DNA of 64,000 nucleotides from Kitasatospora sp. NBC_01246 (GCF_036226505.1 NZ_CP108484.1:7535501-7599500); one strand, 5' to 3'; counted from the first letter of the stretch, positions 1 through 8,601 are shown. Made by a program: numbers and translations. The notes: a model not told the origin generated them from the sequence alone.

Positions 1-1353
1 CGCCAGCAGGTGCTCCTCCAGGGACTTCGCGGTGGGGAAGCGGGCGGTGTCGAGCAGTTCGGCGGGGTCGCGGCCGGGTGTCTCGCTGTAGGCGGTGCGC
101 GCCAGGATCACCATGAGCGGCGTGGTCAGCACCGCGGCGAGGGCGGCGCCCGCCCCGCTCTCCCCGGCGCGCAGCTCGTCGAGCACGGTGTCCCACAGCG
201 ACCCGTCCTCGCTCCCGTCCTCGCTCCCGTCGGCGGCGGCGTCGCCGCGGCCGACCGACCGGGCCGTCCGGGGCAGGTAGTGGCCGAGGTCGTCGAGGGT
301 GAGGTCGGCGAGCGTGATGCCGGCCGCCCAGAGCAGCGGCGCGTGCGCCTCCTGGACGGCCTCGGCGAACTCGTCGTGCCGGCTGGTGAGGACGAGCGGC
401 AGGGTGGTGGCGTTGAGGGCGTCGAGGGCCTCCCGCCGCAGGCCCTCCGCGATCTCGTCGAACCCGTCGAGGACGGGGAGGACGAGGTCGGCGTCGACCA
501 GCGCGGCGGCCAGCGTCGACCCGTGCGGTCCCCGGCGGGCCAGGTGCGGGTGGTCACGCAGCAGCCGCCCGACCAGCCAGTCCCGCAGCGCGGTGGTGGT
601 CGGGTCCCAGGAGCCGAGACTGAAGATGACCGGGACCCGGCCGGCGGCGCCCGGGGCCTCCAACTGGTCCAGGACGAACCTGATCGTCAGGATCGACTTG
701 CCCGAGCCGGCCCGGCCGAGGATCACCAGCCGCCCGGAGGAGATCCGCCGGTAGACCTCCGCCACGCTCCGCAGGTCACCGCTGAGGTCCATCGGGCGGG
801 GGGCGGCCCCCGGGCCGAGCCGCTGGATGTTCTCCGAACGGTCCGTCAGCCCGGCCGGTGCCCGCTGCCACCGGACCGGGAGCGGGAACGGGTCGTGGAC
901 CCGGCGCTGCGCCTCCTCGCGGCGCCAGCGGCGTCTGACCTCGCCGGCCAGCTCCTGCGCGGCGTCGGCCAGCGCGCCGGGCACCGGGCGGGGCGCGGGC
1001 GGCGCGGGGGTCTCGGGTGGCGCCGACGGGCCGGGGGCCGGGGACTCGGCGGCCGGGCCGCCGGGTGGCGCGGGCGCCGGTTCGAGCGGCGCGGGAGCCG
1101 GCCGGGGCACCGCGGGAGCCGACGCGCCGCGCGCCTCGGCGAGCGTGCTCGCCAGCTGCCGGCGGTCCTCCGCGCTGATGTCGAGGGCGTCGGCCAGCAG
1201 GTTGACCGTACCCAGTCGATGGTCGCTGGACCTGCCGCTCTCCAGCCGGCGGATGGTGCGCACACTGACGCCGGAGCGCTCCGCCACCTGTTCCTGCGTC
1301 AGGCCCGCCTGGCCGCGCAGCCGGCGTAACAGCGTGCCGAGCTGATCCGTCAA
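1..1353 (-). CDS. XRE-type HTH / NACHT NTPase, C-terminus cut by window edge
   Basis: 451 residues are visible and the reading frame runs off the left edge, so the C-terminus is missing. Residues about 1-60 form an XRE/HTH_3 DNA-binding domain (TQEQVAERSGVSVRTIRRLE). A Pro/Ala-rich linker follows (about 75-125). Then comes a NACHT-type P-loop NTPase with Walker A GRAGSGKS and Walker B LVLPVLDGFDEI. NACHT proteins are STAND ATPases that switch state on binding a signal; HTH-NACHT fusions are common in Streptomyces, as regulators or in some cases defence proteins. The start is TTG at 1353: an in-frame TAG lies 15 nt upstream, and GAGAGG sits at proper spacing, so no earlier start is possible. 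Codon 9 is TTA (1329-1327), which suggests dependence on the bldA leucyl-tRNA. It is divergent from the small membrane-protein gene at 1508, with CCGGT repeats between. The exact role is unknown. Confidence 0.8.
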   Translation of the reverse strand, partial: MTDQLGTLLRRLRGQAGLTQEQVAERSGVSVRTIRRLESGRSSDHRLGTVNLLADALDISAEDRRQLASTLAEARGASAPAVPRPAPAPLEPAPAPPGGPAAESPAPGPSAPPETPAPPAPRPVPGALADAAQELAGEVRRRWRREEAQRRVHDPFPLPVRWQRAPAGLTDRSENIQRLGPGAAPRPMDLSGDLRSVAEVYRRISSGRLVILGRAGSGKSILTIRFVLDQLEAPGAAGRVPVIFSLGSWDPTTTALRDWLVGRLLRDHPHLARRGPHGSTLAAALVDADLVLPVLDGFDEIAEGLRREALDALNATTLPLVLTSRHDEFAEAVQEAHAPLLWAAGITLADLTLDDLGHYLPRTARSVGRGDAAADGSEDGSEDGSLWDTVLDELRAGESGAGAALAAVLTTPLMVILARTAYSETPGRDPAELLDTARFPTAKSLEEHLLA

Positions 1354-1372
1354 CGGGGCGCCTCTCTACTCG

Positions 1373-1427
1373 CCGGTAATCGCCGGTGAGCCTACCGGTG
1401 ACGACCGGTCAGCGATGTCCGGCCGGT
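1373..1427. promoter_or_regulatory. Phased CCGGT repeats in a divergent promoter region
   Basis: Five copies of CCGGT begin at 1373, 1383, 1395, 1405 and 1423, so most are spaced by about one helical turn (10, 12, 10, 18 nt). They lie between the divergent starts of the HTH-NACHT gene (1353) and the small zinc-ribbon gene (1508). This is what an operator for a protein binding one face of the helix could look like. The neighbouring HTH protein is the obvious candidate, but that is inference. CCGG is a common tetramer in DNA this GC-rich. Confidence 0.35.
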
Positions 1428-1507
1428 TGGCCTGTCCACCGAACATGACGAACGCCACAATCGCTGCCTTCGTGCAGGCGCTGTGCGGCGAGAAGCGAGG
1501 AGTCGAC

Positions 1508-1759
1508 GTGGCCTACCGCTACTGGTGCGGTGAGTGCAGTTCCAGGACGGCCTGGCTCGGCGAGTCCGAGGGGGAGCGGCAGCAGGTCGAGCACTACGCG
1601 AAACGGCATCCCGGCATCCCGCCCGGCGGCCAGGTCGAGGTCGGCAGAAGACTCGACGCCGGCCGCGGCTGGCTCGCGCCGGCCGCGGCTGCGCTCGTCC
1701 TGCTGATCGTCGTGGTGGCCGTGGTGGCCGTGGTGGCCGTCGTGACCCGGTACCGGTAG
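1508..1759 (+). CDS. Small zinc-ribbon-like membrane protein
   Basis: 83 residues. I chose GTG 1508 because GAGGAG lies 5 nt upstream; an in-frame ATG at 1415 has no ribosome site. The N-terminal part contains WCGEC and later EHYAKRH, a possible CxxC...HxxxxH metal site. The C-terminus is one hydrophobic helix of about 23 residues rich in Val/Ala/Leu, ending in a short basic tail (TRYR). This predicts a small soluble zinc-binding head anchored by one C-terminal transmembrane segment. I do not recognise a named family. It is transcribed away from the HTH-NACHT gene. Confidence 0.65.
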   Translation: MAYRYWCGECSSRTAWLGESEGERQQVEHYAKRHPGIPPGGQVEVGRRLDAGRGWLAPAAAALVLLIVVVAVVAVVAVVTRYR

Positions 1760-1920
1760 GCCGCGCCGCCGCCGGCACCGGCCGCCCTTGGCCGGTCCGT
1801 GGCCTGTCCCGGCCGGTCGGCCGGAGCCCAGCATGGGCGCCGGGGCCGCACGCCCCCGGGGGCCGTGTCCGGCGCCCCGGCCGGCGGCACCCCACCCCTC
1901 CCAGCAACCGAAGGAGATCC

Positions 1921-3117
1921 ATGTCCACTTCACCGCAGCCGGGGCAGGCCCTCACCCGGCGCTCGCTCCTGCGGACCGGGACGGGGCTCGCCCTGGGCAC
2001 CGGCCTCGCCGTGGCCGCCGGGGTCGCCGCCGCCGGGCCCGCCGCCGCGACCAACGGCGTCGGCCAGACCGGCGCGCCCCTGTGCCAGCTGCCCGGTGAC
2101 TCGGCGAGCCGGTACGGGCTGGGCAGCGGCGACCTGGGCATCCCGTACTACCGGGAGCACGACAACACCTGGGGCTACGTGTTCGGCGACTCCTTCGACA
2201 CCGGCAACGGCTACCTCGGCTCCCCGGTGATGCTGAACCAGGCGACCTTCGACCGCTCCGGGGCGACCCCGATCTCGTTCGGCTACGCCATGCCCGACGG
2301 TTCCGCGGCCCAGCTCCTCGACTACGGCCACGGAACCGACAACGGCCACGGGGTGGAGAGCACCCGGATCCCGAACGACTGCATCGAGTTCGGCGGCCGC
2401 ACCTACCTCCAGTACACCTCGGTGGCGCGCGGCATCGGCCCGGACCCGCTGCCCGCCGGCGAGGACGGCTCACTGATGTCGGGCGTCGCCTACTCCGACG
2501 ACTCCGGCCGGACGTGGACCGACTACCCGTACCACTGGCCCGGCCAGGACCAGGGCGTCAACCAGTCGATGTACGGGATGTGGTCCTTCGCCGGCATCGA
2601 CCCGGACGGCTGGCTCTACATCTACTCCAAGCGCTGGAACGGCACCCACAAGAACACCGCGGACCAGGGCGCGATCCAGTTGTTCCGGATCGACCCGGAC
2701 GCGTTCCGGGCCGGCGACTTCGGGGCCCAGCAGAACTGGGCGTACGACGGCGGCTGGCACTGGGCCACCGACGGCACCCCGCCGACCCCGCTGTTCGGCC
2801 CCGGGAACAACATCGGCGAGTTCTCCGTGAAGCGGATCGACGGCCGCTACTGCATGAGCTACCTCGACCTGACGGACGGTTCGATCTGCACGCGCACCGC
2901 GCCCCGGCCCGACGCCGCGTGGTCGACGCCGGTCCCGCAGATCGTGGCGAGCAACCTCTGGCCGCCGAACCACTGGCGCCGGCCGCAGGTCGAGAGCCTC
3001 TACGGCGGCTACATCCACCCCGGCAGCGCCGGTGCGAACTCGCTGACGCTGATCGTCTCCCAGTGGACCGCGCAGGGCGCCTACCGGGTCCTGCAGTTCG
3101 ACGGGATCCGGCCGTAG
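1921..3117 (+). CDS. Tat-exported DUF4185 domain protein
   Basis: 398 residues starting at ATG 1921, with AAGGAG 5 nt upstream. The N-terminus has a twin-arginine signal (LTRRSLLRTG) followed by a hydrophobic stretch and an Ala-rich cleavage region, so it should be exported folded by the Tat pathway. The mature part has DUF4185 features: a repeated propeller-like pattern with motifs such as YVFGDSFD, MYGMWSFAGIDPDG and NNIGEFSVKRIDGRY. Some DUF4185 proteins from Dysgonomonas and mycobacteria act as endo-D-arabinanases (family GH183), so a secreted glycan hydrolase is plausible, but the substrate here cannot be read from sequence. The next secreted-protein gene follows 70 nt downstream, so the two may be co-transcribed. 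Confidence 0.8.
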   Translation: MSTSPQPGQALTRRSLLRTGTGLALGTGLAVAAGVAAAGPAAATNGVGQTGAPLCQLPGDSASRYGLGSGDLGIPYYREHDNTWGYVFGDSFDTGNGYLGSPVMLNQATFDRSGATPISFGYAMPDGSAAQLLDYGHGTDNGHGVESTRIPNDCIEFGGRTYLQYTSVARGIGPDPLPAGEDGSLMSGVAYSDDSGRTWTDYPYHWPGQDQGVNQSMYGMWSFAGIDPDGWLYIYSKRWNGTHKNTADQGAIQLFRIDPDAFRAGDFGAQQNWAYDGGWHWATDGTPPTPLFGPGNNIGEFSVKRIDGRYCMSYLDLTDGSICTRTAPRPDAAWSTPVPQIVASNLWPPNHWRRPQVESLYGGYIHPGSAGANSLTLIVSQWTAQGAYRVLQFDGIRP

Positions 3118-3187
3118 TGCGCGCCCCGCAGCGGCCGTCACGGCCGCCCCTCGACACCCCGCGACCCCCGCACCGGAAGGAGTCCCC

Positions 3188-5503
3188 GTGAGACTCGCCG
3201 TCCTGACCAGAGCGCTGGTGGGCGCGCTGCTCCTCTCCTCCGCCGTCCTCGCCACCACCGGCCCGGCCGCCGCGGCCACCGACGGCGCCAAGGACGTGAC
3301 CTACCGGGGCACCACGCTGCGCGTCCCCGGCACCTGGCCGGTGATCGACCTGGACGCGGCGCCGGACACCTGCGTGCGGTTCGACCGGCACGCCGTCTAC
3401 CTCGGCCGCCCCGGCGAGAACCAGGACTGCCCGTCCCACCTGCGGGGACGCAGCGAGGCGATCCTGGTGCAGCCAGCCCTACCCGGCGCGGAGCGCGGGG
3501 CACGGGAGAACACCGCCTCCCGCGAGATCACGGCGACCACCGGCGCGGTCACCGTCACCGCGGCCTACGGCACCGACCGGGCGGCGGTGGCGACCGTCCT
3601 CGACCGGGCCGGTCTGCCGCAGCCGCGCCGGACGGCGCAGGCACCGCGGAGCGCGGCCGACCCGGCCGGCGCCGGCGGCATCACGGCCGGCGCCGGCGCG
3701 GCGCTGACCGCCGCGGTGGACGGCGGCGCCACCAACTACACGGGCCAGGGCTTCGACCCGTGCGCGGCCCCGAGCTCGTCCACCATGCGCACCTGGATGG
3801 ACGCCTCGCCCTACGGCGCGATCGGCATCTACATCGGCGGCGTCAACCGCACCTGCGACCAGCCGAACCTGACCGCCGACTGGGTCGCCCGGCAGGCCTC
3901 GATCGGCTGGCACTTCTTCCCGCTGTACGTCGGCCACCAGGCGCCGGGCGCCTGCCCCGGCTGCGCCACGATCCCCTCCGCGGCCCAGGGCGCGGCAGAC
4001 GCCGACGACGCGATCGCGCAGATGTCGGCCCTCGGCTTCCCCCCGGGCACCCCGGTCTACATGGACAACGAGCACTACGCCCCGTCGTACTCGGGCCTGG
4101 TCCTCGGCTACCTGTCCGCCTGGACCACGCAGTTGCACGCCCGGGGCTACCTGTCGGGCGTGTACGGCAGCGCCGGCAGCACGATCTCCGACCTGGTCGC
4201 CCACTACTCCTCCTACGCGATGCCGGACGTCATCGACTTCGCGGCGTGGCCGGGCAACGGCAGCACCAGCACCTCGGACCCGGCGATCCCGGACCACCTG
4301 TGGGCGAACCACCAGCGGATCCACCAGTACACCGGTGGCCAGAACGAGACCTACGGCGGCATCACCATCAACATCGACGCCGACTACCTGGACGTCCGAC
4401 TGGCGCCCACCGCCAGGGGGTGGGACGACTTCGGCGACGGCCGGCAGAACCCGGCGATCGGCCGGCAGGCCAACGGGGCGATGGTCGCGTTCGCGGTCGC
4501 GCCGGACCAGCAGGGGCTGTTCTTCCGCGAGCAGACGGCACCGAACGGCGGCTGGGGAACGTGGCAGCGGCTCGGCGGTCCGGTCGGCGGCCTGCCGGTG
4601 GTCGGCCGCGACCCCGACGGGCGGCTGGAGCTGTTCGTCCTCGGCCCCGGCCGGAGCAGCATCCAGCACAGCTGGCAGACCACGCCGAACGGCGGCTGGA
4701 GCACGTGGGACACCTCCTTCGGGCCCGCGGCGTCGGGCCTGAGTGTCGGTCAGAATGCGGACGGTCGGCTGGAGGTGTTCGCGGTGGCGCCGGATCGCAG
4801 TTCGATCTCGCACATCTGGCAGACGGAGCCCAACGGCGGGTGGAGTGGCTGGAACGGTGACGGCGCCGGGCCGTTCGGGGGCCCGACCGGTGGTGCGCCG
4901 GTGGTCGGTCACCAGGCCGACGGGCGGATGGCGGTCTTCGTGCTGGGACCGAACGGCAGCGGGGTGGCGATCCGCGAACAGGTGGCCCCGTCCGCCGGCT
5001 GGGGCGCCTGGAACGGCTCCTTCGGGCCCGCGGCATCCGATCTGAGTGTCGGTCAGAATGCGGACGGTCGGCTGGAGGTGTTCGCGGTGGCGCCGGATCG
5101 CAGTTCGATCTCGCACATCTGGCAGACGGAGCCCAACGGCGGGTGGAGTGGCTGGAACGGTGACGGCGCCGGGCCGTTCGGGGGTCCGACCGGTGGTGCG
5201 CCGGTGGTCGGTCACCAGGCCGACGGGCGGATGGCGGTCTTCGTGCTGGGACCGAACGGCAGCGGGGTGGCGATCCGCGAACAGGCGGCCCCGTCCGCCG
5301 GCTGGGGCGCCTGGAACGGCTCCTTCGGCGGCGCCGCCGCGACCGTGAACGTCAGCCGCAACGCGGACGGCCGGCTGGAGGTGTTCGCCCTCGCCCCCGG
5401 CGGAGCCAACATCTCGCACATCTGGCAGACGGAGCCCAACGGCGGCTGGAGTGCCTGGAACGCCGACGGCACCTTCGGCGGCGCCGCCTGGGTGGGCGTA
5501 TGA
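3188..5503 (+). CDS. Secreted DUF1906 glycoside-hydrolase-like protein with propeller repeats
   Basis: 771 residues from GTG 3188 (GGAAGGAG upstream). Residues 1-30 are a Sec signal peptide ending AAAA. Residues about 180-405 are a DUF1906 (Rv2525c-like) TIM-barrel, with GFDPCAAPS, IGIYIGG, GWHFFPLYVG, VYMDNEHY and GYLSGVYGS. The DxE in VYMDNEHY is a possible acidic active-site pair. From about 410 to the end runs a series of about 50-residue repeats built around QTEPNGGWSGWN and GRLEVFAVAPD, similar to PLL/tectonin-type beta-propellers that bind sugars. Two repeat units are almost identical at DNA level (separate entry). The protein is probably a cell-wall- or glycan-active secreted protein with a lectin-like C-terminus. 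Enzymatic activity of DUF1906 proteins is not established. Confidence 0.8.
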   Translation: MRLAVLTRALVGALLLSSAVLATTGPAAAATDGAKDVTYRGTTLRVPGTWPVIDLDAAPDTCVRFDRHAVYLGRPGENQDCPSHLRGRSEAILVQPALPGAERGARENTASREITATTGAVTVTAAYGTDRAAVATVLDRAGLPQPRRTAQAPRSAADPAGAGGITAGAGAALTAAVDGGATNYTGQGFDPCAAPSSSTMRTWMDASPYGAIGIYIGGVNRTCDQPNLTADWVARQASIGWHFFPLYVGHQAPGACPGCATIPSAAQGAADADDAIAQMSALGFPPGTPVYMDNEHYAPSYSGLVLGYLSAWTTQLHARGYLSGVYGSAGSTISDLVAHYSSYAMPDVIDFAAWPGNGSTSTSDPAIPDHLWANHQRIHQYTGGQNETYGGITINIDADYLDVRLAPTARGWDDFGDGRQNPAIGRQANGAMVAFAVAPDQQGLFFREQTAPNGGWGTWQRLGGPVGGLPVVGRDPDGRLELFVLGPGRSSIQHSWQTTPNGGWSTWDTSFGPAASGLSVGQNADGRLEVFAVAPDRSSISHIWQTEPNGGWSGWNGDGAGPFGGPTGGAPVVGHQADGRMAVFVLGPNGSGVAIREQVAPSAGWGAWNGSFGPAASDLSVGQNADGRLEVFAVAPDRSSISHIWQTEPNGGWSGWNGDGAGPFGGPTGGAPVVGHQADGRMAVFVLGPNGSGVAIREQAAPSAGWGAWNGSFGGAAATVNVSRNADGRLEVFALAPGGANISHIWQTEPNGGWSAWNADGTFGGAAWVGV
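4739..5333 (+). repeat. 303-bp tandem duplication inside the DUF1906 gene
   Basis: Sequence from about 4739 to 5030 recurs at 5042 to 5333 (offset exactly 303 nt, 101 codons). Only a few differences were seen by eye, for example C/T at 4874/5177 and T/C at 4980/5283. The unit encodes two sugar-binding-like propeller blades. The flanking blades (4440-4735 and 5340-5500) are related but clearly diverged, so this is a recent in-frame duplication. Confidence 0.9.
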
Positions 5504-5595
5504 ACACGTCGAGAGGAACGGTCGAGAGCGCGATGCCACCGCGCACCCGCCCCGCCCGCCACGCGTCGCACGCCTCCAGGGCGACGGCCCCCGGT

Positions 5596-5609
5596 GGCCG
5601 GCGCCGGCC
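5596..5609. terminator. Palindrome between convergent genes
   Basis: A perfect 14-nt palindrome (GGCCGGCGCCGGCC) sits between the convergent stops at 5503 and 5613. It could act as a bidirectional terminator. There is no T-tract, which is usual in Streptomyces. Confidence 0.4.
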
Positions 5610-5612
5610 GGA

Positions 5613-6632
5613 TCAGCGCGCGAGGAGGCGCCGGAGCCAGCGGGTACGGGCGTCGCGGGCGTCCCGGGCCAGCGCCGAGTGCGGCGCGAGGGTGTCGAAG
5701 CCGTGGCAGGCACCGGGCCACACGTGCAGTTCGGCCCGGCCGCCGGCCTGCCAGAGCGCCTGGGCGTAGGCGACGTCCTCGTCCCGGAGGGTCTCGGCCG
5801 ATCCGACGTCGATGTAGGCCGGGGGCAGCCCGGACAGGTCGGTGGCGCGGGCGGGGGCCGCGTAGGGCGGGAGGTCCGCGGCACCGTACCGGTCACCCAG
5901 CAGGGCCTGCCACGCGGTGGCGTTGGAGACGCGGTCCCAGGTGTCGGTGCCGGCCAGCTGGTGGCTGGAGAAGGTGCGGTCGCGGTCGTCCAGCATCGGG
6001 CTGAGCAGCAGTTGCCCGAGCGGGACGGGCCCGCCCCGGTCCCGGGCGAGCAGGGCGAGCGCGGCGGCGAGCCCGCCGCCGGCGCTCTTGCCGCCGAGCA
6101 CGATGCGCGCCGGGTCGATTCCCAGCCGGTCGGCGTACGCGGCCGCCCAGGTGAGGCCGGCGTAGCAGTCCTCCACCGGTCCGGGGTACCGCGCCCGCGG
6201 CGCCAGCCGGTACTCGACGGAGATGACGGCCAGCTCCAGCGGGAGCGCCCACTCCCGCAGCACCCGGGGGAGGACGGACCAGGCGTTGCCCATGACCATG
6301 CCGCCGCCGTGCAGGTAGTACAGCAGCGGCAGCGGCCGGGAGATCCCGGCGGGCCGGGCGCTCAGCAGGGTGACCTCCGGCCCGTCCGGCGGTCCCGGTA
6401 CCCGGAGTTCGGCCACCTCGAAACGGCCGCCGTCGGTCAGCTCGTGGACGGCGGGCCGGGGCCGGGTCGCGGTGTCCCGGGCCTGGCGGGCCGCCAGGTT
6501 CGCCGGGGTGAGCGGCTCCCCGGCCGCGTCGCCCAGAGCCGCCAGCGCGGCGGCCAGCTCGGGGTCGAACGGGGGCGCGGTCCGGGCCTTCGGGGCGGGG
6601 CCGGGTGCGGCCGGCGGGTCGGCGACGCTCAT
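5613..6632 (-). CDS. HSL-family alpha/beta hydrolase (esterase)
   Basis: 339 residues with start at ATG 6632; a longer frame to 6839 overlaps the divergent gene and is less likely. It has the hormone-sensitive-lipase family pattern. The oxyanion-hole motif HGGG lies in LLYYLHGGGMVMGN. The nucleophile elbow is GKSAGGG (usually GDSAGG, so Asp is replaced by Lys). The acid is in YIDVGSAETLRDEDVAYA and the catalytic His in PGACHGFD. It should hydrolyse small acyl esters in the cytoplasm. The upstream region overlaps the 5' region of the divergent 6829 gene. Esterases of this kind are targets of beta-lactone inhibitors, but a link to the nearby PKS product is speculation. Confidence 0.85.
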   Translation of the reverse strand: MSVADPPAAPGPAPKARTAPPFDPELAAALAALGDAAGEPLTPANLAARQARDTATRPRPAVHELTDGGRFEVAELRVPGPPDGPEVTLLSARPAGISRPLPLLYYLHGGGMVMGNAWSVLPRVLREWALPLELAVISVEYRLAPRARYPGPVEDCYAGLTWAAAYADRLGIDPARIVLGGKSAGGGLAAALALLARDRGGPVPLGQLLLSPMLDDRDRTFSSHQLAGTDTWDRVSNATAWQALLGDRYGAADLPPYAAPARATDLSGLPPAYIDVGSAETLRDEDVAYAQALWQAGGRAELHVWPGACHGFDTLAPHSALARDARDARTRWLRRLLAR

Positions 6633-6828
6633 GCCGGGCCGTCCGGTCGAGCCCCGGCGCGCCGGCCGGACGGGACCGGGGGGAGGCAGCACGTCGAATG
6701 AACGAGGTCCATAGGGCCAGTCAATCACCCGTCCGGCCGGGCCGCGGCCGGTCCGCCGCTCCGGTGGGCGGCCGGTTCCGGCCCACCCGGGGCGGCCCGG
6801 TCGGGCGGGGGCCGGGAGAATGGCGGCC

Positions 6829-7590
6829 ATGACCACCACCCTCGATCACCCCGCCGCCGTCGCCGCGGAGACCGCCCGCTTCGTCGCCGTCGTCCGTGCC
6901 GCCGACCCGTCCACCGCGGTGCCCACCTGCCCCGGCTGGACGCTGGCCGACCTGGTGCGTCACGCCGGGAGCGTGCAACGCTGGTTCACCGTGCTGCTGC
7001 GGCAGCGGATCCAGGAGCCGCCGCGCAGCCGGGAGGTCGACCTGCGGCTGCCGGAGGGGCCGGACGGCTACCCCGACTGGCTGGCCGAGGCCGCGGTCGA
7101 GGCCGGTGCGGAGTTCGCCGCGGCCGACCTCGACGCGCCGATGTGGGCCTGGGGCGCCGACCAGCACGCCCGGTTCTGGGTGCGCCGGATGCTCTTCGAG
7201 ACCCTGGTGCACCGCGTGGACGCGGAGCTCGCCCTGGGCCTGCACCCCGGGATCGACCCGGCGCTGGCGGCCGACGGCGTCGCGGAGTTCCTGGTCAACC
7301 TGCCCTTCGCCGCCGGCTTCGCGCCCGGGACGGCCCTCCTGCGGGCGGACGACCGGACCGTCCGGTTCACCCGCACCGACGGGGCCGGGGACTGGTTGGT
7401 CCGGCTGCGGCCCGACGGTTTCGGACTCGACCCGCAGGGTGCCGGGACGGCCGCCGACGTGACGGTGCGCGGCACCGCCGCGGACCTGCTGCTGTTCCTC
7501 TACGGCCGGTTGGACCGGGCCGCCGGCCGCTTCGAGGTGACGGGGGACGAGGGCCTGCTGGCGCACTGGGTGGCCAACTCCGCGTTCTGA
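6829..7590 (+). CDS. Mycothiol-dependent maleylpyruvate isomerase family protein
   Basis: 253 residues. Two in-frame ATGs exist, at 6820 and 6829; GGGAGA at 6814-6819 suits 6829, which gives MTTTLDHPAAV. The N-terminal DinB-like four-helix domain carries the family metal ligands: His in LVRHAGSV, and Glu and His in FETLVHRVDAE. The C-terminal MDMPI_C domain follows (VTVRGTAADLLLFLYGR). Family members use mycothiol or a metal for isomerase or transferase reactions; many have unknown substrates. It is convergent with the MIB operon, across a structured terminator. Confidence 0.85.
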   Translation: MTTTLDHPAAVAAETARFVAVVRAADPSTAVPTCPGWTLADLVRHAGSVQRWFTVLLRQRIQEPPRSREVDLRLPEGPDGYPDWLAEAAVEAGAEFAAADLDAPMWAWGADQHARFWVRRMLFETLVHRVDAELALGLHPGIDPALAADGVAEFLVNLPFAAGFAPGTALLRADDRTVRFTRTDGAGDWLVRLRPDGFGLDPQGAGTAADVTVRGTAADLLLFLYGRLDRAAGRFEVTGDEGLLAHWVANSAF

Positions 7591-7630
7591 CTCCGCGTTG
7601 ACCGGCGGGGCCGGCCGTCGCGAACGCGGC

Positions 7631-7674
7631 GGGCCGGGTGCGGCCGGGGCGGTGCCCCTCGCCACACCCGGCCC
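7631..7674. terminator. Nested hairpin between convergent genes
   Basis: The arms GGGCCGGGTG (7631-7640) and CACCCGGCCC (7665-7674) are perfectly complementary. Inside the loop lies a second perfect hairpin, GGGGC-GGT-GCCCC (7646-7658). It sits between the stops at 7590 (+) and 7708 (-) and probably terminates both transcripts. Confidence 0.65.
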
Positions 7675-7707
7675 CGGAGGTCGGCCCGGTCGGCCCGGTC
7701 GGCCAGG

Positions 7708-8586
7708 TCAGACCCGGTCGGCCGCGATCAGGACGTACTGGAAGGAGCCGTCCTTGTACGAGGAGATGAACGCCTCCTCGATGCCCGTGACGAGCGAGGA
7801 CGTCGCGCGCAGCTCCCAGTACGGCAGGGTCGCCGGGGTGAGGTCGATGACGGCCTGCGGCACGAGCCGGTTGTCCGCCATGGCACGCAGGTACTCCCGG
7901 CGGGAGTGGATGTTGCACTCGAAGTGCGCGTTGATCTGCGACACCCACTTCGACGGCTGCCCGTAGGCGGGGTTCCAGCAGCCCGTGATGGTGACGTACC
8001 GGCCGCCGACCGCCAGCATCCGGGAGTGCTCGGCGAAGAGGTCGTGCAGGTCGACGTACATGCTGGACTCGTTGTTCCACGAGCCCGCCACCTGGCCGGT
8101 CTCGAAGGGCATGTCGAGCATGTTGCAGACCCGGGACCGGACCGAGCCGTCGATGCCGAGCTCCCGGGCGCGCCGGTTGCCGAACTCGGCCTGCTTGGCG
8201 GAGAGGGTGACGCCCTCGACCTTGCACCCGAAGCGCTGGTGGGCCATCACCATGGAGCCGCCGCGGCCGCAGCCGGCGTCCACCAGGGTGGCGTCGGGGG
8301 CGATCGGGCCCAGGTGGTCCAGCAGCACCTCCGCCTGGGCGGACTCCAGCCGGTGCAGCTCGGCGATCACCTTCTTCTCGCGCTCGCTGTCGTCCGGGTC
8401 GCCCAGCGAGGCGTGGTCGATGTCGCCGATGCCGTAGTGGTGGTGGTAGAGGCCGTCGACGTCACCGAGGCGCAGATTGACGGGCCGGGCCTCGTGGTCC
8501 CAGTAGCGGGCGATGTCGCCCTGGTAGGGCGTGGCGGGACCGGGAACGAGGCTGGTGGGCGTGGTGGGGATATCGGTCGTGGTCAT
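7708..8586 (-). CDS. Geranyl diphosphate 2-C-methyltransferase
   Basis: 292 residues. The enzyme methylates C2 of geranyl diphosphate with S-adenosylmethionine to give 2-methyl-GPP, the substrate of the neighbouring cyclase. The SAM motif is LVDAGCGRGGSM (about residues 100-112). Family-typical segments are YYWDH-like IARYWDHEARPVNLRLG near the N-terminus, DGLYHHHYGIG, and a C-terminal ELRATSSLVTGIEEAF. Length and sequence match the S. coelicolor SCO7701 family. AGGAGCTGACCC precedes ATG 8586, and the gene follows the MIB synthase stop by only 15 nt, so the two form one operon for 2-methylisoborneol, an earthy-odour terpenoid. Confidence 0.95.
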   Translation of the reverse strand: MTTTDIPTTPTSLVPGPATPYQGDIARYWDHEARPVNLRLGDVDGLYHHHYGIGDIDHASLGDPDDSEREKKVIAELHRLESAQAEVLLDHLGPIAPDATLVDAGCGRGGSMVMAHQRFGCKVEGVTLSAKQAEFGNRRARELGIDGSVRSRVCNMLDMPFETGQVAGSWNNESSMYVDLHDLFAEHSRMLAVGGRYVTITGCWNPAYGQPSKWVSQINAHFECNIHSRREYLRAMADNRLVPQAVIDLTPATLPYWELRATSSLVTGIEEAFISSYKDGSFQYVLIAADRV

Positions 8587-8601
8587 GGGTCAGCTCCTTG
8601 G

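Noticed and set aside
10..1329. 439-codon plus-strand frame at the left edge
   Set aside because: Antisense to the HTH-NACHT gene, which has Walker A, Walker B and HTH motifs.
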